NCBI GenBank assembly: GCA_013824835.1
Contig: PNOM01000026.1
Span: forward strand, 1-33,864
DNA: 33,864 bases
Direction of reading: 5' to 3'
Origin: Syntrophus sp. (in: bacteria)
Lineage (GTDB): Bacteria > Desulfobacterota > Syntrophorhabdia > Syntrophorhabdales > Syntrophorhabdaceae
Shown here one piece after another: positions 1-7,068 of the stretch; the stretch's first letter is position 1, and each line of letters begins with the position of its first letter. Below the pieces are notes generated by a model. The model did not search any database. It was given only the letters and a program-made list of their open reading frames with translations, and had not been told where the DNA came from. The translations under genes and the position numbers were made by a program.

Positions 1-1094
1 GTTTTACGAAAATGAGGTGAGTCGCCCCATTCATCAAATCCTATGGTTTCACCCACAGATTCAATCCTCTGTCCCAGACAGGTCCTGCAAAGACTCGCAT
101 TCTCGTCAAGGCAGGGTTTGTTATCGTATAGTTGGTATGATGATCGATATTCCGTGCCCGTAATATTGGGCATAATGATGTTGGCGCCCGCTTTGAGTCC
201 CATTTCCCTCCCTGTAGGATCAAGGGCCTGAAGGGCGGTTGTGGATGCAATATTCACATCCCTCAGATAAATCCTTGTTACCGCAATCATCTTGAGGGCC
301 AATTCAAGCTGCCGCTCCTTTATCACTTCAAAATCAGATATTTTCGAAGATAGAGGGGTATCCTTATGAACCAGATAGGGCCCCATTCCCACCATTGCAA
401 TATCCATTTTTTTAAAAAATAGAATATCCTCTGCAAGGTCTTCAATGGTCTGGCCGGGAAGACCAATCATAACCCCTGTTCCCACCTGATATCCGATCTC
501 ATAGAGCATCTTCAGGCACTCGATCCTCTTCCTGTAGCTGTGATCCTCTGGATGGAGTCGTCCGTACAACCTTTCGTTGGATGTCTCTATCCTGAGGAGA
601 TAACGGTGAGCCCCTGCAAGGAACCAGCGTCTGTAGGTTTCTTCACGCTGCTCCCCCAGGGACAGGGTAATGCCAAGGCTGTTGCTGCTCAGCTCCTTGA
701 CAGCTCTGACAATCTTCTCGACAAATCCGATAAATTGCGCGTCATCCCTTTCTCCTGACTGAAGGACAATGGAGCCATAATGGTTCTCATAGGCAAAACG
801 TGCACTCTCCAGGATCTCATCCTCATTTATCTGATAACGGACAACATTACGATTACTTTTCCTGATACCGCAGTAAAAACAATCTTTCCTGCAGATATTG
901 CTGAACTCTATAAGGCCCCGGAAATAAACCTTGTTTCCAACATACTCCACTTTCACTTGATAGGCCCGATCGAAGAGCCTCTGAATCTCTTCCCTGTCCT
1001 TCAGATTCAGGAGATACATCAGATCTTCCCGTGTCATTCTGCGGGCGGGTTCCAAAATCATATCCATAGGAGAACCATTAACATTTAAATTCAT
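1..1094 (-). CDS. hydE: [FeFe]-hydrogenase maturase HydE (radical SAM), 3'-partial
   Basis: HydE is a radical SAM enzyme that helps build the diiron subcluster of the [FeFe]-hydrogenase H-cluster in the cytoplasm. Reading the minus strand from ATG at 1094 gives about 364 residues without a stop. The radical SAM motif CRKDCFYC (C68, C72, C75) follows the family phrase RGLIEFSN. Later come VLQSGE, TLSLGE, GAHRYLLRIET and GVMIGLPGQT, all HydE-like. Near the end a C-x7-C-x2-C set matches the spacing of the accessory cluster site in Thermotoga maritima HydE. Compared with that 348-residue protein as I remember it, only the last few residues should be missing beyond base 1. No good ribosome binding site is close to the start (AAGGAG lies 17 bases upstream), so the start is moderately sure. 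It is divergent from the hydrogenase genes it presumably serves; hydF and hydG are not in the window. Confidence 0.93.
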   Translation of the reverse strand, partial: MNLNVNGSPMDMILEPARRMTREDLMYLLNLKDREEIQRLFDRAYQVKVEYVGNKVYFRGLIEFSNICRKDCFYCGIRKSNRNVVRYQINEDEILESARFAYENHYGSIVLQSGERDDAQFIGFVEKIVRAVKELSSNSLGITLSLGEQREETYRRWFLAGAHRYLLRIETSNERLYGRLHPEDHSYRKRIECLKMLYEIGYQVGTGVMIGLPGQTIEDLAEDILFFKKMDIAMVGMGPYLVHKDTPLSSKISDFEVIKERQLELALKMIAVTRIYLRDVNIASTTALQALDPTGREMGLKAGANIIMPNITGTEYRSSYQLYDNKPCLDENASLCRTCLGQRIESVGETIGFDEWGDSPHFRK

Positions 1095-1119
1095 ATTGGA
1101 ATAAGCAGATACTCCTTAC

Positions 1120-1148
1120 AGTATAACGCACAAGACCGATAATGTAAA
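1120..1148 (-). promoter_or_regulatory. Sigma-70-type promoter for hydE
   Basis: On the minus strand TTTACA (1148-1143) and TATACT (1125-1120) are separated by exactly 17 bases, a near-consensus -35/-10 pair. Transcription would begin near 1113, giving a leader of about 20 bases before the hydE ATG at 1094. This is a sequence match only. Confidence 0.6.
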
Positions 1149-1280
1149 TTCCCCGCTTAATAAAATATCACTTGCATCAAACCGGTTTTGCATATATTCT
1201 TTCTATATAGAGAACATAATATGCCTACATCATCGTTTCTACTATACGATACATTAACAAGACCATCAGTACTATTAAAC

Positions 1281-1330
1281 GAACTACCCCGCGGCTTGAC
1301 GCGGGGCAATGAACTACCCAGTGGGGCAAT
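1281..1330 (+). repeat. Tandem pair of hairpin-bearing GAACTACCC...GGGGCAAT units
   Basis: Two adjacent units share the same ends, GAACTACCC and GGGGCAAT. The first (1281-1310) contains a perfect 7-bp stem, CCCCGCG (1287-1293) against CGCGGGG (1300-1306), with a 6-base loop. The second (1311-1330) is shortened and keeps only a CCC-AGT-GGG core. The pair lies immediately upstream of the ribosome binding site of the CBS gene. It resembles a dispersed extragenic palindrome and could also affect translation of that gene. Confidence 0.6.
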
Positions 1331-1350
1331 CTAAATCAGGAGGCAATATC

Positions 1351-1794
1351 ATGAAAACAACAGTAGATCAACTCCTTCAACGCAAGGGAAGTGAAGTGGT
1401 GTCGGTTTCACCTGATGCCTTAGTCTATAAGGCACTTCAATTAATGCAGGATGAGGAGGTAGGCGCCCTCGCAGTAGTCGACGAAAACGGAAATCTGATA
1501 GGAATCGTATCCGAACGGGACTATGCAAGAAAGGTGATACTGGAAGGACGGTCTTCAAAAGAGACCTTTACCAAAGAGATCATGTCTGAGAAACTTTATG
1601 TAGTGTCACCGAGCACAACCGTTGACGAATGTATTGCCCTTATGACACAAAAACGGATCAGGCATCTTCCTGTTCTTGACAAGGCTAAGCTGATAGGGAT
1701 CATTTCCATCGGTGACGTGGTCAAATCGATCATCAAGGAACAACAAATCGAAATCGAGTCTCTGAATAACTATATAATGGGGAAATATATATAA
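1351..1794 (+). CDS. Tandem CBS-domain protein
   Basis: A 147-residue cytoplasmic protein made of two CBS motifs, a module that usually binds adenine nucleotides and controls a partner. The first repeat runs about residues 8-60 (VVSVSPDALVYKALQLM, then GIVSERDYARKV). The second runs about 70-130 (YVVSPSTTVDECIALM, then GIISIGDVVKSII). A short helical tail follows. I place the start at 1351 because AGGAGG lies at 1338-1343; an earlier ATG at 1309 sits inside the upstream hairpin repeat and lacks such a site. It is the first plus-strand gene before the sensory hydrogenase set. A role in energy-charge input to that set is inference; the CBS fold is clear. Confidence 0.88.
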   Translation: MKTTVDQLLQRKGSEVVSVSPDALVYKALQLMQDEEVGALAVVDENGNLIGIVSERDYARKVILEGRSSKETFTKEIMSEKLYVVSPSTTVDECIALMTQKRIRHLPVLDKAKLIGIISIGDVVKSIIKEQQIEIESLNNYIMGKYI

Positions 1795-1841
1795 TTCGTA
1801 CTCATCATAATAAAAACAGATAGGGAGCTTGGAACAGTATT

Positions 1842-2198
1842 ATGACTTTAAGTGATATTCAAACCATTCTCAACGCTGAAGTGCTTTGCGGGCATGATGC
1901 CATGGACAGAGAGGTGCAGACCGCCTTTGCATGTGATCTCATAAGCGAGATGCTAGCCTATGCGGGATCAGAAACCCTTCTCATTACCTCCCTCATAAAC
2001 ACCCATGTAATCCATACCGCAGAAGTGATGGATGCAGTCGGGGTCGTTTTTGTAGGAGGAAAAAAACCGGCTGATGCAATCATCAACGCAAATTATACCG
2101 GCATTCCACTTCTTTCAACCCCTTACCTGCTCTATAAATGTTCCGGTCTCCTCTTTAGTAATGGCATTGAAGGGTGTAAGAGAGAGACCACCGAATGA
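1842..2198 (+). CDS. DRTGG-domain protein of the hydrogenase neighbourhood
   Basis: A 118-residue protein that resembles the DRTGG domain family, which accompanies CBS domains, phosphotransacetylase-like proteins and [FeFe]-hydrogenase clusters; its biochemistry is not established. Features are an N-terminal strand-helix (MTLSDIQTILNAEVLCG), a middle LLITSLINTHVIHTAEVMDA segment and a glycine turn VVFVGGKKP. No membrane segment or catalytic signature is visible. The next gene starts inside its stop region (ATGA at 2195-2198), implying translational coupling with the ATPase. A second, diverged member of the same type lies at 4252-4599. The family call is from overall pattern and context. Confidence 0.68.
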   Translation: MTLSDIQTILNAEVLCGHDAMDREVQTAFACDLISEMLAYAGSETLLITSLINTHVIHTAEVMDAVGVVFVGGKKPADAIINANYTGIPLLSTPYLLYKCSGLLFSNGIEGCKRETTE

Positions 2199-2692
2199 GT
2201 GAAATGAACGAAACAGAAAACATTCACAAACCCCGCCTCACCATGCACTTCAAGGTTGAGGAGGAGGATTTCATTATTGCCGGCGAAGCAGCATCGAAGA
2301 CAAAAAAGGCCCTCCAGCAGTTAGGTCTTAAGCAGGAAATAGTGAAGAATATCGCTATTATTGTCTATGAGGCTGCCATGAATATTGTCATTCATGCGAA
2401 TTACGGTGAGGTCCAGGTAATTATTGTTCCCGCGTATGTGACGGTTATTGCCCAGGATAAAGGCGGCGGAATCCCTGATGTAGATCTTGCAATGCAGGAA
2501 GGTTACTCTACTGCACCGATAGAAGCGCAGGAAATGGGATTCGGGGCGGGCATGGGTTTGCCGAATATGAAAAAATGCTCTGATATCATGCACATTGAAA
2601 CACAGGTCGGGGTAGGCACTACCTTAAAAGCAACAATATATCTTCATCAAAGCGATGCCAAACAAGTTGAAACAGGAGCAATGTATGTCTGA
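2195..2692 (+). CDS. Anti-sigma-factor-type serine kinase/ATPase (HATPase, RsbW-like)
   Basis: A 165-residue single-domain GHKL ATPase of the RsbW/SpoIIAB type. The N-box is EAAMNIVIHA, the G1 box is DKGGGIPD and the G2 region is GFGAGMGLPNMKK. It has no sensor or phosphoacceptor domain. Proteins of this type bind and phosphorylate anti-sigma antagonists or act as small signalling kinases. The gene overlaps the DRTGG gene by 4 bases upstream and the putative sensory hydrogenase by 8 bases downstream, so these three are almost certainly co-translated. That suggests it relays the redox state of the hydrogenase; the target is not visible in the window. Codons near the stop contain the ribosome binding site of the next gene. 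Confidence 0.85.
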   Translation: MSEMNETENIHKPRLTMHFKVEEEDFIIAGEAASKTKKALQQLGLKQEIVKNIAIIVYEAAMNIVIHANYGEVQVIIVPAYVTVIAQDKGGGIPDVDLAMQEGYSTAPIEAQEMGFGAGMGLPNMKKCSDIMHIETQVGVGTTLKATIYLHQSDAKQVETGAMYV

Positions 2693-4040
2693 CTACTTCC
2701 ATTCGGTAACCCTTGATTACGATAAATGCAAAGGATGCACAAACTGCATCAAGCATTGCCCCGTAGAGGCAATCCGGGTCCATGAAGGAAAAGCAAAGAT
2801 CATCCAGGAGCGGTGTATTGACTGCGGAGAGTGTATCCGTGCGTGCCCCAACCATGCAAAAGTTGCAGTAACCGATTCTTTGGACAAATTCTCTCACTTC
2901 AAATACAAGATTGCCCTTCCGGCGCCATCGTTTTTTGGACAGTTCAGCGACGAAATCAACATAGAGGATATTCTCGGCGCTTTTCTGCGAATAGGGTTCG
3001 ATGATGTATACGAAGTGGCGCTTGCAGCCGAAATTGTGACACATATTGTTCATCAGTACCTTGCCGATAGGAAATATAAGAAACCCCTCTTTTCTTCCGC
3101 GTGCCCGGCAGTCCTGCGACTCATGCAGATCAAGTTTCCCGATCTCCTCAACCAGGTGGTGCCTGTCATGGCCCCAATAGATGTTGCTGCCTATTGCGCA
3201 AAAGAAGAGGCTATGAAGAAAACAGGTCTTCCCTATGAAGAAATAGGGGCCTTCTTCATCTCCCCCTGTCCGGCAAAGGCGACCGTGGTCAAGCACCCGT
3301 TGACCGATCGGATTTCACCCGTCGATGGCGTTATCGGTGTTTCTCTGATTTACAAGGATATCCTGAAACATATCACAAAGGATAAAGCCAAAGAAAAAAC
3401 GGGACCCTCCCTGCACAAGGCAAGAAGCGTAGGTATGGCGTGGGGGTACGTCACTGGAGAATCCAAAAGCGTTGACTTCGGTACCGGACTGGCGGTAAGC
3501 GGCATTCATAATGTCATAAGTCTTCTTGAAGAGATAGAGCGGGGAGAGCTGAAGGATGTTGATTTTATGGAGCTTCAGGCCTGTATTGGTGGATGCGTGG
3601 GCGGACCCCTCAATATACAGAACCTCTTTGTGGGACGGGTCAAGTTGCGCCAGATGGTGAAAAAGTATTCCTCCACAACCCCATATTTTCAAAACAACCA
3701 GCTTCAGGAACTATATGAAGGGGGTCAATTTGAGCTTACCGAGCCGATTCAACCACGACCCATTATGGTCCTTGATAAAGATATGTCAAAAGCACTTATT
3801 AAAATGGAGCGTCTTGATGAAATCACCAAGGATCTCCCCGGTCTTGACTGCGGAGCCTGCGGTTCCCCAAGCTGTCATGCCCTTGCGGAAGATATTGTGC
3901 GCGGATTCGCTTTTGACACGGATTGTGTGATTAAGTTACGGGGCAAAATAAAAATATTGGCTGAAGAACTCCTCGATCTCGCACAAAAATTACCTTCATC
4001 CATGTCAGACGACCCGGCAAAAAAGGTTTCTCCCCCATGA
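2685..4040 (+). CDS. Putative sensory [FeFe]-hydrogenase (group C/D-like) with C-terminal 4Fe-4S domain
   Basis: A 451-residue iron-sulfur protein. Residues about 8-60 hold two [4Fe-4S] ferredoxin motifs (CKGCTNCIKHC and CIDCGECIRAC). The centre is an [FeFe]-hydrogenase H-domain whose four cluster cysteines are all present: SACPA (C140), SPCPAK (C195) and ACIGGCVGG (C300, C304). The cysteine that shuttles protons in catalytic enzymes is Ala139 here, as reported for sensory HydS proteins. A C-terminal FeS domain carries CGACGSPSC plus a downstream Cys. No PAS domain is present, which favours a group D-like layout. The start at 2685 is chosen because CAGGAGC sits just upstream; an ATG at 2655 has none and would lengthen the overlap. 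Probably an H2 or redox sensor rather than a bulk hydrogenase (inference). Confidence 0.85.
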   Translation: MSDYFHSVTLDYDKCKGCTNCIKHCPVEAIRVHEGKAKIIQERCIDCGECIRACPNHAKVAVTDSLDKFSHFKYKIALPAPSFFGQFSDEINIEDILGAFLRIGFDDVYEVALAAEIVTHIVHQYLADRKYKKPLFSSACPAVLRLMQIKFPDLLNQVVPVMAPIDVAAYCAKEEAMKKTGLPYEEIGAFFISPCPAKATVVKHPLTDRISPVDGVIGVSLIYKDILKHITKDKAKEKTGPSLHKARSVGMAWGYVTGESKSVDFGTGLAVSGIHNVISLLEEIERGELKDVDFMELQACIGGCVGGPLNIQNLFVGRVKLRQMVKKYSSTTPYFQNNQLQELYEGGQFELTEPIQPRPIMVLDKDMSKALIKMERLDEITKDLPGLDCGACGSPSCHALAEDIVRGFAFDTDCVIKLRGKIKILAEELLDLAQKLPSSMSDDPAKKVSPP

Positions 4041-4156
4041 TTAGTCCGGAGTATGCCGGAAAAGAAAAAGGCTTTTTGTATTTCAATGTGAATAGTTAAA
4101 GACAGGGAATTTGATAAAAGGGCAAATTGATAAAACTATATAGCGAGTTCACGAGC

Positions 4157-4225
4157 GAGAGGGGGAGGCTCTCACGGCTTTTGTCGGGAGAGGGGCGACC
4201 GGGTACGCGCTTGCGGGTGTCCCGG
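4157..4225 (+). promoter_or_regulatory. GC-rich structured leader with three consecutive hairpins
   Basis: The 211-base gap before the 4252 gene changes from AT-rich to GC-rich and can form three neighbouring stems: GAGAG/CTCTC (4157-4173), GTCG/CGAC (4183-4199) and CCGGG/CCCGG with extra inner pairs (4199-4225). They are followed after 12 bases by AGAGGAGG and the ATG. I do not recognise a named riboswitch class. It could be a cis-regulatory leader of the 4252-5318 genes. Short stems of this kind can also occur by chance. Confidence 0.35.
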
Positions 4226-4251
4226 AAAATGTAATGTAAGAGGAGGATTTT

Positions 4252-4599
4252 ATGACTGTTGGTGAATTAATAACTAAATTAAACTTCGAGAATCTTACGG
4301 GAGAAGTCAATCTCGACAGGACGATAACATCAGGATATACCTCAGACCTCCTGTCTGATGTAATTGCAAATGCCGCTGAGAATGCTGTCTGGATCACCGT
4401 CCAGAGACATGTGAACATTCTTGGGGTGGCGAAACTGAAGGAGATTTGCGCCATTGTTGTACCCCGTAATCTTCAGGTAGAAGGAGTGGTCATAGAAAAG
4501 GCAAAAAGCGAAAATATTGCGATTCTGAGGGATCACCATTCAGCCTTTGAGATCAGTGGACTTATATATAATAAACTCAACGAAGGCGGAAATGGGTGA
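4252..4599 (+). CDS. Small DRTGG-like protein
   Basis: A 115-residue protein of the same general type and length as the DRTGG protein at 1842. It has an N-terminal TVGELITKLNFENL helix, a conserved-looking LDRTITSGYTSDLLSDVI segment, and an alternating strand-helix core containing WITVQRHVNILGVAKLK. It has one cysteine and no catalytic or membrane motif. AGAGGAGG lies 8 bases before the ATG, giving strong expected translation. The PHP gene begins within its stop codon (GTGA at 4596-4599), so the two are coupled. Its place directly behind the putative sensory hydrogenase suggests an accessory or ligand-sensing role, but no function is established. Confidence 0.6.
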   Translation: MTVGELITKLNFENLTGEVNLDRTITSGYTSDLLSDVIANAAENAVWITVQRHVNILGVAKLKEICAIVVPRNLQVEGVVIEKAKSENIAILRDHHSAFEISGLIYNKLNEGGNG

Positions 4600-5318
4600 G
4601 CCATTTTTCCTGTGATTTCCATATCCACTCAACCCTTTCACCATGTGCAAGCCTCGATATGTCGCCTAAAAATATTGTGTTAAAAGCCCATGAGGTTGGT
4701 CTCGATATTATTGCGGTCACAGATCATAATATGGCTGAAAATGCTTGCTATGCCCATGAGATCGGGAAAAAATATAATCTTCTTGTTTTGCCGGGCATGG
4801 AATTACAGACGCAGGAAGAGATCCACTTATTGGCTATTTTCGGTAATATTGAGGCTGCTGCTGCTTTTCAGGAAAAGATATACAAATCCCTGCCTTCTGT
4901 GCTCAATAACGCCGATTATTTTGGCGATCAGGTGGTTGCAGATGAAAATGACAACATTGTCAGGTTTGAAGAGAAACTGCTCCTGAACTCTGTTCAGATT
5001 TCTCTTGAAGACGCCATATCTCTGATAAAATCACACGAAGGACTTGTCATACCATCCCATATAGACGGCTCCACCTACAGCATTATAAGCCAGTTAGGCT
5101 ATATACCTGAAGACCTTGCCTTTGATGCCCTGGAAATCCTGTCTGAACAAAATATCCCCCTCATGCTTCCCTTTATCATGAATAAGACCTTACCCTTTGT
5201 CACCTTCTCCGACGCCCATTACATCAATGACATAGGAAAAAAACGAACTGCCCTTAGTCTGCAGGAACCGAGCTTTAAAGAAGTGGTAAAGGCATTGAAA
5301 GAGATGCGGCACAACTGA
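4596..5318 (+). CDS. PHP-domain metal-dependent phosphoesterase
   Basis: A 240-residue PHP (polymerase and histidinol phosphatase) protein of the TrpH/YciV type, expected to hydrolyse a phosphoester in the cytoplasm with two or three bound metals. Visible ligands are HIHSTLS (HxH) near residue 9, AVTDHN, GMELQTQEEIHLL, IPSHIDGS and the late FSDAH. This set spans the whole PHP active site, so the enzyme looks intact. The start is GTG at 4596, overlapping the previous stop as GTGA, with GGCGG about 8 bases upstream. Genes of this kind recur beside sensory [FeFe]-hydrogenases and DRTGG proteins. Its substrate is unknown; a signalling nucleotide or phosphoprotein is only a guess. Confidence 0.85.
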   Translation: MSHFSCDFHIHSTLSPCASLDMSPKNIVLKAHEVGLDIIAVTDHNMAENACYAHEIGKKYNLLVLPGMELQTQEEIHLLAIFGNIEAAAAFQEKIYKSLPSVLNNADYFGDQVVADENDNIVRFEEKLLLNSVQISLEDAISLIKSHEGLVIPSHIDGSTYSIISQLGYIPEDLAFDALEILSEQNIPLMLPFIMNKTLPFVTFSDAHYINDIGKKRTALSLQEPSFKEVVKALKEMRHN

Positions 5319-5450
5319 CGAAGGGTTGGGAGCGCTTTCTGCTACCCTGTTGCATTGAAATGGTACAACAGCGCACATCCTTGATTGAGTAAGAATGAAA
5401 CAGGTGGGTAAGAAATACACTTATGATAATGGTGGAATTCATTGATTGAT

Positions 5451-5485
5451 GCTCAATTTCAATACAATTCGGCATACAATTGAGC
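5451..5485. repeat. Inverted repeat GCTCAATT/AATTGAGC
   Basis: Perfect 8-bp arms (5451-5458 and 5478-5485) separated by 19 bases lie in the 220-base gap between the PHP and ATPase genes. There is no T-tract, so a terminator is unlikely. It could be an operator for the 5539 gene. The rest of the gap shows nothing I can name. Confidence 0.35.
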
Positions 5486-5538
5486 GTGGCACAAAGATTG
5501 CTATATAGAATGATTGTAAAATAGGTGAAAAATCTGCA

Positions 5539-6078
5539 ATGATGGAAGAAATCTGTGCCCACATAATGGATATTACGGCAAATGCATTATCTGCAGGGGC
5601 TCATTATATCGTAATCTCTATTGAAGAGGATCATGAAAGGAATCTTCTCGCTACACGATTTAATGACAATGGAAAAGGCATGAGCGAAGAGATGATACGA
5701 AGAGTAACAGATCCTTTCTTTTCCACAAAAACAGGGAAAAAAGTGGGGCTCGGTATCCCCCTCCTGAAAGGCACCGCTGAAACATGCGGCGGAACCTTCT
5801 CCCTCACGAGTAAACTTGGTGAAGGGGTGGATATTTTCGCGACCTTTGCCCTCGACCACCCTGACCTGCCCCCTTTGGGTAATCTGAAGGAGACTATTAT
5901 AGTACTCATCGTAGGGAACCCTGATGTAGATTTTTCTTTCACCTATACAAAAGATGGAAATAAGTTCAGTCTTGATACGAGGGAAATAAAGGATATCATA
6001 GGGGATATGCCTGTAAATCACCCTGAGGTTGTGAAATTTTTAACTAAATTTCTTGACGAAAAGACAATATTTGTATAA
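5539..6078 (+). CDS. Stand-alone histidine-kinase-type ATPase domain protein
   Basis: A 179-residue protein whose first 110 residues are a GHKL/HATPase_c domain. The N-box region is HIMDITANALSAGA, G1 is DNGKGMSE, the F-box is TDPFFSTKTGKK and G2 is VGLGIPLLKGTAE. There is no DHp helix with a phosphorylatable His, no sensor and no membrane segment. The last 70 residues form an extra alpha/beta part (LKETIIVLIVGNPDVDF onward) that I do not recognise. AGGTG lies about 12 bases before the ATG; a second Met follows at once, so the start may be 5542. It sits between the sensory block and the hydrogenase operon and may act with the hydrogenase sensor, though no partner response regulator is present. 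Confidence 0.8.
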   Translation: MMEEICAHIMDITANALSAGAHYIVISIEEDHERNLLATRFNDNGKGMSEEMIRRVTDPFFSTKTGKKVGLGIPLLKGTAETCGGTFSLTSKLGEGVDIFATFALDHPDLPPLGNLKETIIVLIVGNPDVDFSFTYTKDGNKFSLDTREIKDIIGDMPVNHPEVVKFLTKFLDEKTIFV

Positions 6079-6181
6079 GTTTATTTGTCTAATATTTTAC
6101 AGGTGCTAATGTGTTGCACTATTTTTTATAAAAACGATGTGATAGTATTTGTATACTGTATATTACTTTCTGTTTACAAAA

Positions 6182-6202
6182 GTTAATATACCTGGAATTA
6201 AC
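6182..6202. promoter_or_regulatory. Candidate operator GTTAAT-N9-ATTAAC upstream of the hydrogenase operon
   Basis: A perfect 6-bp inverted repeat with a 9-base spacer lies in the AT-rich 157-base gap before the hydrogenase operon, 33 bases upstream of the first ATG. A TTTACA at 6173-6178 could serve as a -35 box, with only a poor -10 behind it. The half-sites recall the Rex core TTAAC, but the spacing differs from the Rex consensus, so Rex control is only a possibility. Confidence 0.35.
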
Positions 6203-6235
6203 ATAAATATTGCTACATGAACAAGGGGAGGTATT

Positions 6236-6595
6236 ATGAATCTTGAAGATTTGAAAAAAATCAGGGAAAAAGCAGAAAAGGACATTGAGTTAAGACAGAA
6301 AAAAACAAGAATCAAAATCGTGGTTGGTATGGGCACAAGCGGTATTGCCGCAGGTGCACGGGAGGTCTTGAAAACCTTTGTCGAGGAGATCAGCAACAGA
6401 AATCTCCTTGACGTGGTAGTTACCCAGACAGGCGAGAAAGGTCTTGCTTCCCAGGAACCCATGATTGAAATCTTTGAGGAAGGCAAGCCGGTCATCGTTT
6501 ATGGAAACATTGACAAAAAGAAGGCGCAGGGCATAGTTGAAAACCATATCGTTGGCGGCAGACCTGTCATGGAATATGTAATCGAAGCGAAATAA
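6236..6595 (+). CDS. HndB-like thioredoxin-fold ferredoxin homologue lacking all cysteines
   Basis: A 119-residue protein matching the (2Fe-2S) thioredoxin-like subunit HndB of NADP-reducing hydrogenases. After a charged N-terminal helix, residues 27-119 follow the fold: IVVGMGTSGIAAGAREV, VVVTQTGEKGLASQEP, VIVYGNI and the late IVENHIVGGRPV. In working homologues the cluster cysteines fall in the GMGTCG and TGCxGLC positions. Here they are Ser, Glu and Ala, and the protein contains no cysteine at all, so it cannot hold a [2Fe-2S] cluster. GGGGAGG precedes the ATG. It opens hydrogenase module 1, and the HydB of that module has lost the same cysteines, so a structural or scaffolding role is likely (inference). 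Confidence 0.85.
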   Translation: MNLEDLKKIREKAEKDIELRQKKTRIKIVVGMGTSGIAAGAREVLKTFVEEISNRNLLDVVVTQTGEKGLASQEPMIEIFEEGKPVIVYGNIDKKKAQGIVENHIVGGRPVMEYVIEAK

Positions 6596-6609
6596 AGGAG
6601 GGTGAGATC

Positions 6610-7068
6610 TTGTATAAAGAAACCATACTCAAAAAGTTTGAACCCCGATTGGATAATATCCTTTATATCCTTCATGAACTGCAGGATAACAACGAACAGC
6701 ATTACGTATCCAAAGAAGACTTGAAGCTTTGCGCCGATTATCTGAGCGTACCTTACAGCTTTGTCCATGGAGTAGCAACCTTCTATACCATGTTCAGCCT
6801 CACACCCCGGGGCCGGAATATCATAAGGCTCTGTGATTCTCCGCCATGCCATCTGATGGGCTCAGGTTCGCTTCTCGATTACCTGAAGAATAAACTGAAA
6901 ATTGACGTGGGAGAAACCACTAAAGACGGCGTTTTTACCCTTGAACTTACGAGTTGTCTTGGAGTCTGCGGGGTTGCACCGGCATTGATGATGAACAATG
7001 CGACTATTGGTAAACTTACTCCGGAAAAGGTTGACGCTATTCTGGAGGAAAGGAGAAAAAGCCTATGA
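6610..7068 (+). CDS. hydC: HydC/NuoE-type [2Fe-2S] subunit, module 1
   Basis: A 152-residue NuoE/HydC subunit that passes electrons between the flavin subunit and the rest of a multimeric [FeFe]-hydrogenase. An N-terminal helical bundle (about 1-70, including LHELQDNNEQHYVSKEDL and FYTMFSL) is followed by the thioredoxin-like [2Fe-2S] domain. The four ligands are CDSPPC (C-x4-C) and SCLGVCG (C-x3-C). The start is TTG at 6610: AAGGAGGG ends 7 bases before it and no nearby ATG fits. It overlaps the next gene by 4 bases (ATGA). Unlike its two neighbours, this subunit keeps every cluster ligand. Confidence 0.92.
   Translation: MYKETILKKFEPRLDNILYILHELQDNNEQHYVSKEDLKLCADYLSVPYSFVHGVATFYTMFSLTPRGRNIIRLCDSPPCHLMGSGSLLDYLKNKLKIDVGETTKDGVFTLELTSCLGVCGVAPALMMNNATIGKLTPEKVDAILEERRKSL

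Noticed and set aside
780-1088. Plus-strand open frame opposite hydE
   Set aside because: Antisense shadow; the minus strand carries clear HydE motifs throughout.
2619-3296. Minus-strand open frame of 225 codons
   Set aside because: Shadow of the putative sensory hydrogenase, which has complete Fe-S motifs on the plus strand.
4041-4090. Intrinsic terminator after the putative sensory hydrogenase
   Set aside because: TCCGG-AGTATG-CCGGA is a short stem followed by A-rich rather than T-rich sequence on the plus strand, so termination there is doubtful.
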